Of a stretch of 64,000 nucleotides of DNA, positions 20,262 to 29,611 are shown piece after piece. Made by a program: the position numbers and the translations under genes. The stretch lies in NCBI RefSeq assembly GCF_902170305.1, contig NZ_CABHWW010000024.1, positions 124,001 to 188,000 on the forward strand. The letters run 5' to 3'. Below the pieces are notes generated by a model, which saw only the letters and a program-made list of their open reading frames with translations, made no database searches and had not been told where the DNA came from. Position 1 is the first letter of the stretch. Every line of letters begins with the position of its first letter. The DNA is from Yersinia alsatica (GTDB lineage: Bacteria > Pseudomonadota > Gammaproteobacteria > Enterobacterales > Enterobacteriaceae).

Positions 20262-20277
20262 CTGTATAAGTATACAG
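20262..20277. promoter_or_regulatory. LexA (SOS) box of dinB
   Basis: CTGTATAAGTATACAG fits the CTGT-N8-ACAG consensus exactly, with an alternating AT-rich core. It lies 18 bp upstream of the dinB ATG, so LexA bound here would block the promoter. Confidence 0.92.
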
Positions 20278-20341
20278 TCTGATTGGAGGAATTCAAGATT
20301 ATCCTAATTTGTAGCTATGGTCATGTCGCTATATCGAAAAG

Positions 20342-20731
20342 CTAAGCGGATAACAGAGCCACAGCTTCAATTTCTAAGGCTAAACCATAATGCAAGGCAG
20401 GCACTGGCACCACGCAACGTGCCGGTTGGTGTGGCCCCAGCCAGTCAGCATAAAGCGCATTAAAATCTGGCCATAATGCCACATCACATAAATAGACCCG
20501 CACCTGAATCAAGCTGGTTTTACTGCACCCACAGTCAGCCAAAACGCCCTCGATATTGGCAAAAACCTGCCGCGCCTGAATATCAAAAGGCTGGTTTGAT
20601 AATACCTCCCCTTGCATGGTCACGGGCAACTGGCCGGAAAGATAAACCATTCCGCCCGCACAAACTGCATGACTATAATGGCCCGCTGGAGGCTGGCCCT
20701 GGGTCGCATTAACCAACACCATCTCTGGCAT
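20342..20731 (-). CDS. RidA/YjgF-family enamine/imine deaminase
   Basis: This 129-residue cytosolic protein belongs to the RidA family, which hydrolyses reactive enamines and imines such as 2-aminoacrylate made by PLP dehydratases. Family features are HYSHAVCAGGMVYLSGQLPV, the DVALWPDFNALYADW helix and the catalytic-arginine segment ARCVVPVPAL followed by a buried Glu (ALEIEAVA). Its ATG overlaps the stop of the dehydratase gene (TGATG), so translation is coupled. That linkage suggests it detoxifies the intermediate of exactly that enzyme. Confidence 0.85.
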   Translation of the reverse strand: MPEMVLVNATQGQPPAGHYSHAVCAGGMVYLSGQLPVTMQGEVLSNQPFDIQARQVFANIEGVLADCGCSKTSLIQVRVYLCDVALWPDFNALYADWLGPHQPARCVVPVPALHYGLALEIEAVALLSA

Positions 20732-21702
20732 CAGCAAGCCTCACCAATAAAAGTGGCTAAACGGGCTAAATCAACATTGCCGCCAGAAATAATCACGCCG
20801 ACCCGTTTACCACGCAAATCAAGTTCAGCGCCAAAAGCGACCGCCGCCCCTAGGCACCCCGTGGGTTCAACCACGATTTTCATTCGGCTGGTGAAAAATT
20901 TCATTGCCGAGATAAGCTGCTCATCAGTTGCAGTCAGAATATTATCAACCCGCTCCTGAATCACCGGGAAGGTATAGTGGCCCAGAGCTTGGGTTTGAGC
21001 ACCGTCAGCAATCGTGGTGGGCGTGGCTATTTTAACCACTTTGCCGCTACGGAAACTGAGTTGACCATCATTGCCAGCCGCAGGTTCTACCCCAATAACC
21101 TGGCAATTTGGGTAGAGCGCTTTGGCAACCGTGGCACAACCAGAGAGCAATCCCCCGCCCCCTAGTGGCACCAGCAGCACATCCAACTCACCGACTTCAT
21201 CAAATAACTCTTGTGCTGCGGTGCCTTGCCCCGCCATCACATCTGGATAGTCATAAGGCGGAATTAAGGTTAGCCCCTGTTCCTGCGCGAGTTTATTGCT
21301 AATGGCTTCTCGATCCTCGCGATAGCGGTCATACAGCACCACCTCGCCACCATAGCCTCGCGTGGCGGCAATTTTGGCCGCAGGCGCATCCTCTGGCATA
21401 ACAATAATGGCGCGGATCCCCAGTTTGCGAGCAGACAAAGCAATAGCTTGCGCATGATTTCCCGAGGAGAAAGCCACCACCCCTTTAGCTTTCTGTTCCG
21501 GCGATAATTTCACTAACGCGTTATAGGCTCCGCGGAATTTGAATGCCCCCATATGCTGGAAATTTTCGCATTTAAAAAACAGCTGTGCGCCCGTTAGCTC
21601 ATCTGCAGTGGATGAGGTCAAAACCGGTGTTTTTAGCGCAAAACCAGCAAGCCGCTGATGTGCTTGAACAATATCGTCATAACAGATTGCTAATGGGGCC
21701 AT
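20731..21702 (-). CDS. PLP-dependent threonine/serine (or 3-hydroxyaspartate) dehydratase
   Basis: This 323-residue fold-type II PLP enzyme has its Schiff-base lysine in GAFKFRGAYNAL (about residue 53), a phosphate-binding SSGNHAQAIAL and VPLGGGGLLSG glycine loop, and no C-terminal ACT regulatory domain. It is therefore like catabolic TdcB, serine racemase or threo-3-hydroxyaspartate ammonia-lyase, rather than biosynthetic IlvA. These enzymes release ammonia from a beta-hydroxy amino acid through an enamine. The exact substrate is uncertain; the small size and the linked YheO-type regulator fit a dedicated catabolic operon. It lies 2 bp from the regulator gene and is coupled to the RidA gene. 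Confidence 0.82.
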   Translation of the reverse strand: MAPLAICYDDIVQAHQRLAGFALKTPVLTSSTADELTGAQLFFKCENFQHMGAFKFRGAYNALVKLSPEQKAKGVVAFSSGNHAQAIALSARKLGIRAIIVMPEDAPAAKIAATRGYGGEVVLYDRYREDREAISNKLAQEQGLTLIPPYDYPDVMAGQGTAAQELFDEVGELDVLLVPLGGGGLLSGCATVAKALYPNCQVIGVEPAAGNDGQLSFRSGKVVKIATPTTIADGAQTQALGHYTFPVIQERVDNILTATDEQLISAMKFFTSRMKIVVEPTGCLGAAVAFGAELDLRGKRVGVIISGGNVDLARLATFIGEAC

Positions 21703-21704
21703 CT

Positions 21705-22337
21705 TCAGCTTCCTTCAGTCGGGAGATAGGTATAGACCGTAGAACGGGCGACACCCAGATTATTGGCAACGATAGTCTGCGCATTTTTCAGGTCCATCAG
21801 ACCCGCTTGGGCCAGTTGGCGCACAATCTCACGCCGCTGTGCCGGGTTTAGTGCGCGTGGAGTGGTGTTGTGAGCGGCAGCAAACTGCTCCAGTTCAGTA
21901 CGCAACATCTCAAGGCGAGGTGATGCCAGAGACTCCTGAACCTCTGTTGGCGTGGTTTGTGTCAATTGAGACAAACTGGCACTAACAGCCGAAAACAGCG
22001 AGATATCCATATTGAGGCAAAGTGCCCCAATGAACTCTCCTTTACTATTTTTCAGGCCAATTGAGGTACTTTTCGCCGGGCGACCATCAGGAAACTGGTT
22101 CGGATAATTGAGGATCACCTCGGGAAAATTGGGATCAGCAATGCGGCTCAAACCCAGTTCAGTCGCAGGTTCACCCACTTCTCGACCGGATAAATTGTTG
22201 GAAATAGCCGCAATGGCATGCTCTGGTTGCGTGAGATCGTGCAAAACAAATTCCACCAAAGGTGCAAAAGTTTTGCCCAGTGCCTCAACGATTTTTTTGC
22301 TCTCCCGTAACAGGAGTTGGTCTTCTGTAAGTTTCAT
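21705..22337 (-). CDS. YheO/DauR-like PAS-HTH transcriptional regulator
   Basis: This 210-residue protein has the two-part layout of the YheO family: an N-terminal PAS-like domain (about 10-125: FAPLVEFVLHDLTQPEHAIAAI, SSIGLKN-type core and FIGALCLNMD) and a C-terminal HTH (about 165-207: QRREIVRQLAQAGLMDLKNAQTIVANNLGVARSTVYTYL). It is the first gene of a three-gene operon with a dehydratase and RidA. It probably senses the amino-acid substrate or a product and controls its own operon. The ligand is not known. Confidence 0.8.
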   Translation of the reverse strand: MKLTEDQLLLRESKKIVEALGKTFAPLVEFVLHDLTQPEHAIAAISNNLSGREVGEPATELGLSRIADPNFPEVILNYPNQFPDGRPAKSTSIGLKNSKGEFIGALCLNMDISLFSAVSASLSQLTQTTPTEVQESLASPRLEMLRTELEQFAAAHNTTPRALNPAQRREIVRQLAQAGLMDLKNAQTIVANNLGVARSTVYTYLPTEGS

Positions 22338-22396
22338 AAATGAAGTATTGTCACTTTATGACATTTTGTCAATCAAGTTATCTGCAAATAAAGGCA

Positions 22397-22428
22397 ATAA
22401 AAAAAGCTGCGCACGGCAGCTATTTTTT
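22397..22428 (-). terminator. Rho-independent terminator of ddlA
   Basis: On the minus strand AGCTGC-CGTGC-GCAGCT is followed by TTTTTTATT; the plus strand also has a T-run. It lies 24 bp beyond the ddlA stop. Confidence 0.85.
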
Positions 22429-22451
22429 GATCGAAATGACAGCAGGGAGCG

Positions 22452-23552
22452 TTATTGAAGAATGGAGCTTTTCAGCCCTTTATCTTGCTGATGGCGCTCT
22501 AAAGCCAGTTCAATAAGCCGGGTGATCAGCTCGGTTGAACCCACCCCAGTGGCGCGCCATAATTTGGGATACATGCTGATATTAGTAAAGCCGGGTAAGG
22601 TATTTATTTCATTGATAACTATCTGGTTATCAGGCGTTAAGAAGACATCAACTCGCGCCATACCACAGCATTCAAGGGCACGAAAAGCGGCTAATGCCAC
22701 CGCACGGATTTGATCGCTGACATCGGTGTCTATCGCCGCCGGAATAATGACCTGTGCGCCAGTTTCATTAATGTATTTAGTATCATAGGAATAAAACTCA
22801 TCACTAATGACCACTTCACCACACAAACTGGCTTGTGGATTGTCATTCCCCATAACGGCACATTCTATCTCGCGCCCAACAATAGCCGATTCCACCAGCA
22901 CTTTGTGGTCAAAATCAAACGCTAACGTAACTGCCTGCTGATATTCAGCCTCATTACGAACTTTGCTCACGCCAACTGAAGAGCCTTGGTTCGCGGGCTT
23001 AATAAAGAGTGGCAAGCCAAGTTTTGCCGTGACCTGCTCAAAACCGTAATGGTCTTTGTTAGCCCGTGTCAGTGTAATAAATGGCGCAATATTCAGCCCA
23101 GCATCCCGCAGTAAACGCTTAGTAATATCTTTATCCATACTGACCGCGGAACCGACCACACCCGAACCAACAAAAGGAATATTTGCCATACGCAGCAAGC
23201 CCTGCAAGGAGCCATCCTCGCCTAATGTACCGTGTACAATAGGGAAAATAACATCCAACTGAGCCAGCGCAGAGGCATTATCGGTAGTAATGAGCTGTTG
23301 ACTGGCTTGACCGGGGATCAAGGCAACATTTCGGTTTGAATGATTTAGAGAGATTAATGCAGGATTTTCTGCATTTAACAGATAACTGGATGCATCATTA
23401 ACATGCCATTGCCCTTGTTTATCAATACCCAACAGCGTCACATCAAATTTTTCTTTATCAATCGCCTCTACGATATTTTTTGCTGACTGCAAGGACACCT
23501 CATGTTCAGCCGACTTACCACCAAAAATCACTCCAACCCGCAATTTCGACAC
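22452..23552 (-). CDS. ddlA: D-alanine--D-alanine ligase A
   Basis: This 366-residue ATP-grasp enzyme joins two D-alanines for the peptidoglycan stem peptide. The N-terminal [20 protein letters not shown] (residues 5-24) binds the first D-Ala. The ATP-grasp core shows [16 protein letters not shown], and the C-terminal [29 protein letters not shown] carries the metal ligands. The length and the long omega loop fit DdlA rather than the shorter DdlB of the division cluster. It is a single gene with its own terminator. Confidence 0.95.
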   Translation of the reverse strand: MSKLRVGVIFGGKSAEHEVSLQSAKNIVEAIDKEKFDVTLLGIDKQGQWHVNDASSYLLNAENPALISLNHSNRNVALIPGQASQQLITTDNASALAQLDVIFPIVHGTLGEDGSLQGLLRMANIPFVGSGVVGSAVSMDKDITKRLLRDAGLNIAPFITLTRANKDHYGFEQVTAKLGLPLFIKPANQGSSVGVSKVRNEAEYQQAVTLAFDFDHKVLVESAIVGREIECAVMGNDNPQASLCGEVVISDEFYSYDTKYINETGAQVIIPAAIDTDVSDQIRAVALAAFRALECCGMARVDVFLTPDNQIVINEINTLPGFTNISMYPKLWRATGVGSTELITRLIELALERHQQDKGLKSSILQ

Positions 23553-23882
23553 ACTGTATTCCTTCTTAAGACCCGGTACTTAGGGCAACCAATACCCATA
23601 ACACTAATACAATTTTTGTCTGTTTAACTAATGCTTTTTAAGATTCCTAAAGAATTTTCTCAACCCTAAGCGACAACAGGTAAAGATCGTAATTATCCTA
23701 ATCAAAATGCAATACAATTTTCGAAATAACAGAACTGAATTCTGTTGTTAGTATATTTATACTTTTTGTCATTTATTTTTAATAAAAAATCATTAAATTC
23801 GACAAAGCAGAAGAACATTATCTATATGATTAACACGCCCTAGAAAAATTCATTATCAATCAATGGATGGAAACCAAATATC
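23553..23882. other. Divergent AT-rich gap, ddlA to GDPD-like gene
   Basis: This 330-bp AT-rich stretch lies between divergent genes. It must hold both promoters; I see no convincing operator, small gene or repeat in it. Confidence 0.5.
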
Positions 23883-24824
23883 ATGCGAAATTATATAATG
23901 GCTACTATATTACTCTCTACTAGTTTTGTAACAAATGCTAATTCGACCACATCAACCACCGCTATCGATCCGCCACAGATTATTGCCCATCGCGGTGGAA
24001 CTGCCGACGCCCCTGAAAATACACTGCCTGCCATCAAAAAAGCATTGGATAATGGCGCGAATGCAATTTGGGTCACATTACAGCTATCAAAAGATAATGT
24101 TCTGGTGCTGTATCGTCCTTCAGATCTCAAAGTGTTAACGAATAAGACCGGGAAGATTTCGGCCTATACAGCAAAACAACTTGCTCAAGTTGATGCCAGT
24201 GTCGATTATAATAAAAATCATAATATTCATCCTGAACCAGGTTCACGAGTTGGTATTCCTACCCTTGATGAAACATTGATAGCATTCCCTACCACAACCT
24301 TTTACCTCGATATTAAATCACCAGATGCCAACCCTGCAGTATTCGCCAAAGCCTTGCAAAAAACGCTAGCAACAACCACTAAAGGCGAAGACAATCGATT
24401 AGCCCGAACCCGTGTCTACTCAACCGATGATAATTATTTAAATGCGCTGGATGTGGTAAATCAAGACCTTGATAACACACATAAAATAAAACGTTTCGAA
24501 AGCCGCGATTTTACCCGCACACAGTTGCTCAACATTACTATGGATCATAAATGTGAATTACCGGCCGATGATATAGAGCGCTGGTATGGTTTGGAATTAC
24601 ACCGTAAAGTCGAAGTGATAGAACAATACACCCTAGGCGAAGGGAGATCTCAGGCCATATTAAGCTGGGATAAGGAAGCGGTTGATTGTTTCCGTAAAAA
24701 TAAAAATGCACATATTATCTTCTTTGGCATTAACAAAATTGAAGATTATGATGAAGCCAAAAAATTAGGTGCTAATGGTGTAATGGTTGATTCTCCGGCA
24801 TTATTCAAAAAAATCATTAAATAA
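23883..24824 (+). CDS. Exported GDPD-fold protein with degenerate active site
   Basis: This 313-residue protein has a signal peptide (residues 1 to about 20, ending in NANS). The mature part is a glycerophosphodiester phosphodiesterase TIM barrel: AHRGGTADAPENTLPAIKKAL (about residues 34-54) holds the first catalytic His, and VGIPTLDETL and FYLDIK match later family blocks. The usual metal ligands E-x-D after the GAD stretch are W-V-T here (GANAIWVTLQLSKDN), and the second catalytic His of LVVLHD is Tyr (VLVLYRP). Either the enzyme is inactive or it uses a different chemistry or ligand. It is a single gene ending at a shared terminator. Confidence 0.7.
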   Translation: MRNYIMATILLSTSFVTNANSTTSTTAIDPPQIIAHRGGTADAPENTLPAIKKALDNGANAIWVTLQLSKDNVLVLYRPSDLKVLTNKTGKISAYTAKQLAQVDASVDYNKNHNIHPEPGSRVGIPTLDETLIAFPTTTFYLDIKSPDANPAVFAKALQKTLATTTKGEDNRLARTRVYSTDDNYLNALDVVNQDLDNTHKIKRFESRDFTRTQLLNITMDHKCELPADDIERWYGLELHRKVEVIEQYTLGEGRSQAILSWDKEAVDCFRKNKNAHIIFFGINKIEDYDEAKKLGANGVMVDSPALFKKIIK

Positions 24825-24892
24825 CAGCAAGTGAAAATATATAGATAACTTATAGCTAAGCTCATTATAGCAACAATAAGTTCAAAAAAGAT

Positions 24893-24928
24893 AAAACCCC
24901 AGTCAACAGATAATTGGCTGGGGCTTTA
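24893..24928. terminator. Bidirectional terminator between GDPD-like gene and nqrM
   Basis: AAAACCCCAG and CTGGGGCTTT form the base of a stem with an interrupted upper part around CAGATA. It lies between two convergent genes; A/T runs flank both sides. Confidence 0.75.
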
Positions 24929-24971
24929 ACAATTATTCATTATCTATACCATGAAACAATCTAGATTATGG

Positions 24972-25199
24972 TTATAGAATACGATACTGATCCAGAGCCT
25001 TCTGCCGTGCAGCCTCTTTCGCCAACCGCTTCTTGCGCGAATCACAAGGTTCTGGGCAATCACATACTTTCTCCATTCCCAAAGCCCCAATTCCGCCGCA
25101 ACTACCCTGCAAGGTTTTACGTTTGACGATATACCCCAGCGACATCCCTACGATGACCAAGAGAAAAAAGACAAAGGACGCGATAAAAACAGTCAACAT
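24972..25199 (-). CDS. nqrM: Na+-NQR maturation protein NqrM
   Basis: This 75-residue membrane-anchored protein is required in Vibrio for assembly of active Na+-NQR, probably delivering iron to the cysteine site of NqrD/NqrE. One N-terminal membrane helix (about residues 3-25) is followed by a cysteine-rich segment, GSCGGIGALGMEKVCDCPEPC (four closely spaced Cys), and a basic tail. It is the last gene of the nqr operon, 11 bp after apbE, which matches its usual position. Confidence 0.92.
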   Translation of the reverse strand: MLTVFIASFVFFLLVIVGMSLGYIVKRKTLQGSCGGIGALGMEKVCDCPEPCDSRKKRLAKEAARQKALDQYRIL

Positions 25200-25210
25200 A
25201 TTCTCTCCTA

Positions 25211-26233
25211 CTAAGGCCGCTGATGTAGATAAGGCTTGAACGACTCAGAATACTGTTCCTCAAAACCTTTATCGGTTTTGACTATCATAAATACCGGAAT
25301 ACCCAATAAATTAGCCAGTGCCATACCCCGCTCAGGCCCAAGTACGCCTAGCCCGGTAGATAACCCATCCGCCGTCATACAGCTCGGATCTAACACGGTA
25401 ATTGACACTAACCGATGGTTGATTGGCCGACCAGTCTCAGGGTCAATGGTATGAGAGTAACGGACACCATCCTGCTCAAAGTAATTACGATAATCCCCTG
25501 AAGTGGCAACGGCCAGGCGGCCAGGTTCGATAATTTGTTGCGCGCTTTGCGCTGAACCCACCACTGGCTTTTCTATCGCAATACGCCAAGGTTTATTTTT
25601 ACCATTGTTGCCACGAGTTCGAACTTCGCCACCAATATCGACCATATAATTGTCAATATTTTGCGCTTCCAAATATTCAGCAATAACATCGACACCATAA
25701 CCTTTAGCTATAGCAGAAAGATCGACATACAGCTCAGGAATATGCTTAATTAAAGCGCCCTTTTTTACGGCCAGTTTGTCAATACCAACCCACTCCTGGC
25801 GCTGAGCAATCTCTGCCTCGGTAGGGGTAACATTTGGCCGACCTTCAGGGCCAAAACCCCATAAGTTAACCAAAGGCCCGACAGTCACATCCAAGGCACC
25901 GTCTGTCAGGCGGTTAATACGAATAGCCTCGCGGACCACTTTGGCTGTAGCCACTGAAACAGGAAAAGGCGTATCCACTTTCTGACTTTTGTTAAAGCGA
26001 CTTAATTCGGAGTTTGGTCGATAAGTCGACATCTGGTCATTAACCTGCTCCAGCTCGCGGTCTATTTCCTGCTGTAATTTTTCAGGACTGGGGGTTGATG
26101 AGTCACTCACATACTTAATTGAGTATGAGGTGCCCATGGTTTTACCTTCGAGATTGATTTGCTCAGGACCACATCCTGTAAGCAGTAAAAAACCTACCGC
26201 CGCCATCATCCAATGCATTATATGTCTGTGCAC
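25211..26233 (-). CDS. apbE: FAD:protein FMN transferase ApbE
   Basis: This 340-residue lipoprotein attaches FMN by a phosphoester bond to threonines of NqrB and NqrC, using FAD and Mg2+. The N-terminus is a lipoprotein signal peptide (FLLLTGC, lipobox Cys about residue 21), so it works at the periplasmic side. Family blocks are KTMGTSYSIKYV, DVTVGPLVNLWGFGP, VDIGGEVRTRG, VATSGDYRNYF and YSHTIDPETGRPI. The GTG at 26233 has GAGG upstream; an ATG five codons later is also possible. Its place after nqrF ties it to Nqr flavinylation. Confidence 0.93.
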   Translation of the reverse strand: MHRHIMHWMMAAVGFLLLTGCGPEQINLEGKTMGTSYSIKYVSDSSTPSPEKLQQEIDRELEQVNDQMSTYRPNSELSRFNKSQKVDTPFPVSVATAKVVREAIRINRLTDGALDVTVGPLVNLWGFGPEGRPNVTPTEAEIAQRQEWVGIDKLAVKKGALIKHIPELYVDLSAIAKGYGVDVIAEYLEAQNIDNYMVDIGGEVRTRGNNGKNKPWRIAIEKPVVGSAQSAQQIIEPGRLAVATSGDYRNYFEQDGVRYSHTIDPETGRPINHRLVSITVLDPSCMTADGLSTGLGVLGPERGMALANLLGIPVFMIVKTDKGFEEQYSESFKPYLHQRP

Positions 26234-26346
26234 GATATCCTCAATTTTTTTGTCCCTATGGCACTTAGAGTTACAGCGCTATTAGCTGCAACTCCAAGCC
26301 CTTTGCGGATATTTTCACTCACGGCAAAAGCTTGAGTGACGACTCA

Positions 26347-27570
26347 TCAGCCACCGAAATCATCGAGCATGATATTTTCGTCTTCCACACCAAGATCTTT
26401 CAGCATCTTGATCACTGCCGCATTCATCATCGGTGGACCACACATATAGAATTCACAATCTTCAGGTGCAGGATGATTCTTAAGATAATTCTCTAATAAA
26501 ACGTTATGAATGAAGCCGGTATAGCCCGTCCAGTTATCCTCAGGTTGCGGATCAGACAGAGCAACATGCCAACGGAAATTCTCATTTTCAGCTTGTAGCT
26601 GGTCAAAATCCTCTTCATAGAACATTTCACGCCGTGAGCGAGCGCCATACCAGAAGCTGATTTTGCGTTTTGAATGCAGCCGTTTAAGCTGATCAAAGAT
26701 GTGCGAGCGCATAGGTGCCATACCCGCGCCACCGCCAATAAAGACCATTTCTGCGTCGGTATCTTTGGCAAAAAACTCACCAAATGGCCCTGAAATCACT
26801 ACCTTATCGCCGGGTTTCAGCGACCAGATATAGGACGACATAATCCCAGGTGGCGCATCAGGCACTGAAGGTGGTGGCGTGGCAATACGCACGTTCAGCA
26901 TGATAATACCGCGCTCTTCCGGGTAGTTTGCCATGGAGTAAGCCCGCACGGTTGGCTCGGTCACCACTGACTCAAACCGGAACAGATTGAATTTATCCCA
27001 ATCACCGCGATATTCCGCTGGCACATCAAAATCAGCGTATTTCACTGTATGCGGTTCGGCTTCAATTTGAATAAACCCACCCGCGCGGAATGGCACCACT
27101 TCACCGTCAGGAATTTTCAGCTTCAATTCTTTGATAAATGTGGCTTTATTATCATTAGAGATAACTTCACATTCCCACTTCTTCACTCCAAAGATTTCTT
27201 CCGGCAACTCAATTTTCAGATTCTGCTTCACGCTTACCTGACAAGCCAGCCGGCAGCCCTCTTTGGCTTCGTGCTTAGAAATATGAGACAACTCGGTCGG
27301 CAGAATATCTCCACCACCTTCTTTAATCTTTACACGGCACTGCCCACAAGAACCACCGCCGCCACAAGCTGAAGAAACGAAAATACCGTGGCTGGAGAGC
27401 ATGTTGAGCAACTTATCCCCAGCTGGCGCGGTAAAGCTTTTATCCGCGTCATCATTGATTTCAATGGTAATATCACCCGTATTCACCAACTTTGACTTGG
27501 CGAATAAAATCATCACCGTCAATGCCAGCACGATAAGGGTGAACATCACTACGCCCAGAATTATTTCCAT
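26347..27570 (-). CDS. nqrF: Na+-translocating NADH:quinone reductase subunit F
   Basis: This 407-residue subunit is where NADH enters the complex. One N-terminal membrane helix (about residues 2-24) is followed by a [2Fe-2S] ferredoxin domain with [17 protein letters not shown] and CRLACQV, and a ferredoxin-reductase domain with FAD motif RAYSMANYP and NADH motif [14 protein letters not shown]. It ends in the aromatic-acidic ...DDFGG. Electrons pass from NADH via FAD to 2Fe-2S and on to NqrD/E. Translation starts at ATG 27570, just after nqrE. Confidence 0.97.
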   Translation of the reverse strand: MEIILGVVMFTLIVLALTVMILFAKSKLVNTGDITIEINDDADKSFTAPAGDKLLNMLSSHGIFVSSACGGGGSCGQCRVKIKEGGGDILPTELSHISKHEAKEGCRLACQVSVKQNLKIELPEEIFGVKKWECEVISNDNKATFIKELKLKIPDGEVVPFRAGGFIQIEAEPHTVKYADFDVPAEYRGDWDKFNLFRFESVVTEPTVRAYSMANYPEERGIIMLNVRIATPPPSVPDAPPGIMSSYIWSLKPGDKVVISGPFGEFFAKDTDAEMVFIGGGAGMAPMRSHIFDQLKRLHSKRKISFWYGARSRREMFYEEDFDQLQAENENFRWHVALSDPQPEDNWTGYTGFIHNVLLENYLKNHPAPEDCEFYMCGPPMMNAAVIKMLKDLGVEDENIMLDDFGG

Positions 27571-27585
27571 CAATTATTCCTGCCT

Positions 27586-28182
27586 TTATAAGTTCACACC
27601 GGAGAAAGACATAAACCCTAATGCCATTAATCCGGTGGTGATAAAGGTGATGCCTAACCCCTGTAAGCCCGCAGGCACATTGGCATATTTCATTTTTTCG
27701 CGAATACCCGCCAGCGCGACAATTGCCAGCATCCAACCGATGCCGGAACCAAAACCATAAACAATGGATTCTGGGAAATTGTAGTCACGTTGCACCATAA
27801 ACGACACGCCGCCAAAGATGGCGCAGTTCACCGTGATCAGTGGCAGATAGATACCAAGGGCGTTGTAGAGTGCCGGGAAATATCGATCAAGGATCATTTC
27901 CAGTACCTGCACAATGGCCGCGATAACACCGATAAAGGTAATAAAGTTCAGGAAACTCAGGTCCACACCTTCGACCAAAGCGTTGTCGCGTAACACCAGG
28001 TTATAAACCAGATTGTTCGCAGGAACTGAAATACCTAATACCACGGTTACCGCAATGCCCAGACCAAAGGCTGTCGCTACTTTCTTGGAGACTGCTAGGA
28101 AAGTACACATTCCCAGAAAGAAGGCTAACGCCATATTCTCGACAAACACTGCGCGGACAAACAGACTGATGTAATGTTCCAT
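27586..28182 (-). CDS. nqrE: Na+-translocating NADH:quinone reductase subunit E
   Basis: This 198-residue integral membrane subunit has six helices and is an inverted-topology paralogue of NqrD. It carries conserved cysteines in [14 protein letters not shown] and [13 protein letters not shown], which help form the intramembrane iron centre between NqrD and NqrE. The start at [11 protein letters not shown] is preferred; the two codons upstream in frame begin with TTG. It sits 6 bp from nqrD within the nqrABCDEF order. Confidence 0.97.
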   Translation of the reverse strand: MEHYISLFVRAVFVENMALAFFLGMCTFLAVSKKVATAFGLGIAVTVVLGISVPANNLVYNLVLRDNALVEGVDLSFLNFITFIGVIAAIVQVLEMILDRYFPALYNALGIYLPLITVNCAIFGGVSFMVQRDYNFPESIVYGFGSGIGWMLAIVALAGIREKMKYANVPAGLQGLGITFITTGLMALGFMSFSGVNL

Positions 28183-28188
28183 CGTCAA

Positions 28189-28818
28189 TTACTCCTTCTC
28201 AATCTGCGCAGGCTTCAGGGTTCGCAGACCCCAAATCAGCAAACCGATGATAAAGAATGCACTAGGTGCCAGCAGGAACAATCCGTTTGGCTGATACCAC
28301 CCGCCATTCTGAACCGTTTCCAATACCGGCACGCCGAACAATTTCCCTGAGCCCACCAGTTCACGGACAAAGCCCACCAGTACCAGCACCACGCCATAGC
28401 CTAAGCCATTGCCGATACCATCCATGAAACTTTCAATCGGTGGGGATTTCATTGCATAAGCTTCGGCACGCCCCATCACAATACAGTTGGTAATAATCAG
28501 GCCGACAAATACTGATAACTGTTTGGATATCTCATAGGCATAAGCGCGTAGGATCTGGTCCACTACAATAACCAGTGAGGCGATAATCACCATTTGAACA
28601 ATGATTCGTACACTGTTTGGAATATGGTGACGAATCAGTGAGATGAAGAAACTGGAAAACGCGGTCACCAAGGTTACCGCCAGTGTCATCACTAAAGCCG
28701 TTTCCAGTTTGGTGGTGACAGCCAGTGCTGAACACACCCCAAGGATCTGTAACGCAATCGGGTTGTTATCAAATAACGGCCCGAATAAAACCCGTTTAAT
28801 CTCTTTGCTATCAGCCAT
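28189..28818 (-). CDS. nqrD: Na+-translocating NADH:quinone reductase subunit D
   Basis: This 209-residue membrane subunit has six helices. Conserved features are [32 protein letters not shown] and [20 protein letters not shown], carrying the two cysteines that pair with those of NqrE around the membrane iron. It is related to RnfE/RsxE. Its start overlaps the nqrC stop by 8 bases. Confidence 0.97.
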   Translation of the reverse strand: MADSKEIKRVLFGPLFDNNPIALQILGVCSALAVTTKLETALVMTLAVTLVTAFSSFFISLIRHHIPNSVRIIVQMVIIASLVIVVDQILRAYAYEISKQLSVFVGLIITNCIVMGRAEAYAMKSPPIESFMDGIGNGLGYGVVLVLVGFVRELVGSGKLFGVPVLETVQNGGWYQPNGLFLLAPSAFFIIGLLIWGLRTLKPAQIEKE

Positions 28819-29611
28819 TTTTTAACGCCCCTTCGCGCACTTTTTTCAGGAACGGGCCAAAGCCGTTTTCACCAAGCCAAAAATCAAAGCTATTTTGTAC
28901 CCCGTTGGAGGTCAGTGTCGCCCCTGATAAACCATCTACTGCATGGGGATCGTTAGCAGGCGCACGTCCTTTAACAACACGGATAGCCGGCTGCCCCTGA
29001 TCATCGAATAATCGCTTACCAATCCACTGGTTACGCCAAATCGGGTTTTCAACTTCGCCACCTAGCCCCGGCGTTTCGCCCTGATCATAATAGGTGATAC
29101 CACGAACCGTCTTACCGTCAGTATCAATGGCAACAAAGGCATACATCATTGACCACAAACCAGAGCCATAAATCGGTAACACGATTTTATTGATCTGCCC
29201 ACTTTCAGCGCGCACCAGATAAATTTCAACGATATTAGCCCGGCGACGAATACGGGCAATATCCTGCGCAGGTGTCAGCGCGATACTCATTTGGTTATCA
29301 CGCAATGCTGCCGTACGGTCAAATGTTGCTGGATCTTGTTGAATAAACTCGCCACTTTGTAAATCCAGCAAGCGCGGTTCAATGCGCTCAGCAAACTCAC
29401 GTTGGACTTCTTCCGCGGGCATTCTTGGTTGCAGCAAACCTACCACTGCCAGAATATTACGTTGCTTGTCCAACAGGCGCTGCTCTTGCTGTTTGGCTTT
29501 CAATCCTACCGCCGCACCCGCGACCACAACAGAACACACCAGACACAGCACAATCACCACCAGCAGTGTTTTGCCGATGCTATCATTATTTCTTGGTTTA
29601 TCATTTGCCAC
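28811..29611 (-). CDS. nqrC: Na+-translocating NADH:quinone reductase subunit C
   Basis: This 266-residue subunit has one N-terminal membrane helix (about 14-35) and a periplasmic FMN-binding domain. The covalent FMN threonine is in [15 protein letters not shown] (S-G-A-T, near residue 230), the substrate of ApbE. The GTG at 29611 is chosen because GGAGG lies 7 bases upstream and the hydrophobic helix then falls at the expected place; a longer in-frame reading extends into nqrB and gives an unlikely leader. The gene overlaps the end of nqrB by 11 bases. Confidence 0.95.
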   Translation of the reverse strand: MANDKPRNNDSIGKTLLVVIVLCLVCSVVVAGAAVGLKAKQQEQRLLDKQRNILAVVGLLQPRMPAEEVQREFAERIEPRLLDLQSGEFIQQDPATFDRTAALRDNQMSIALTPAQDIARIRRRANIVEIYLVRAESGQINKIVLPIYGSGLWSMMYAFVAIDTDGKTVRGITYYDQGETPGLGGEVENPIWRNQWIGKRLFDDQGQPAIRVVKGRAPANDPHAVDGLSGATLTSNGVQNSFDFWLGENGFGPFLKKVREGALKNG

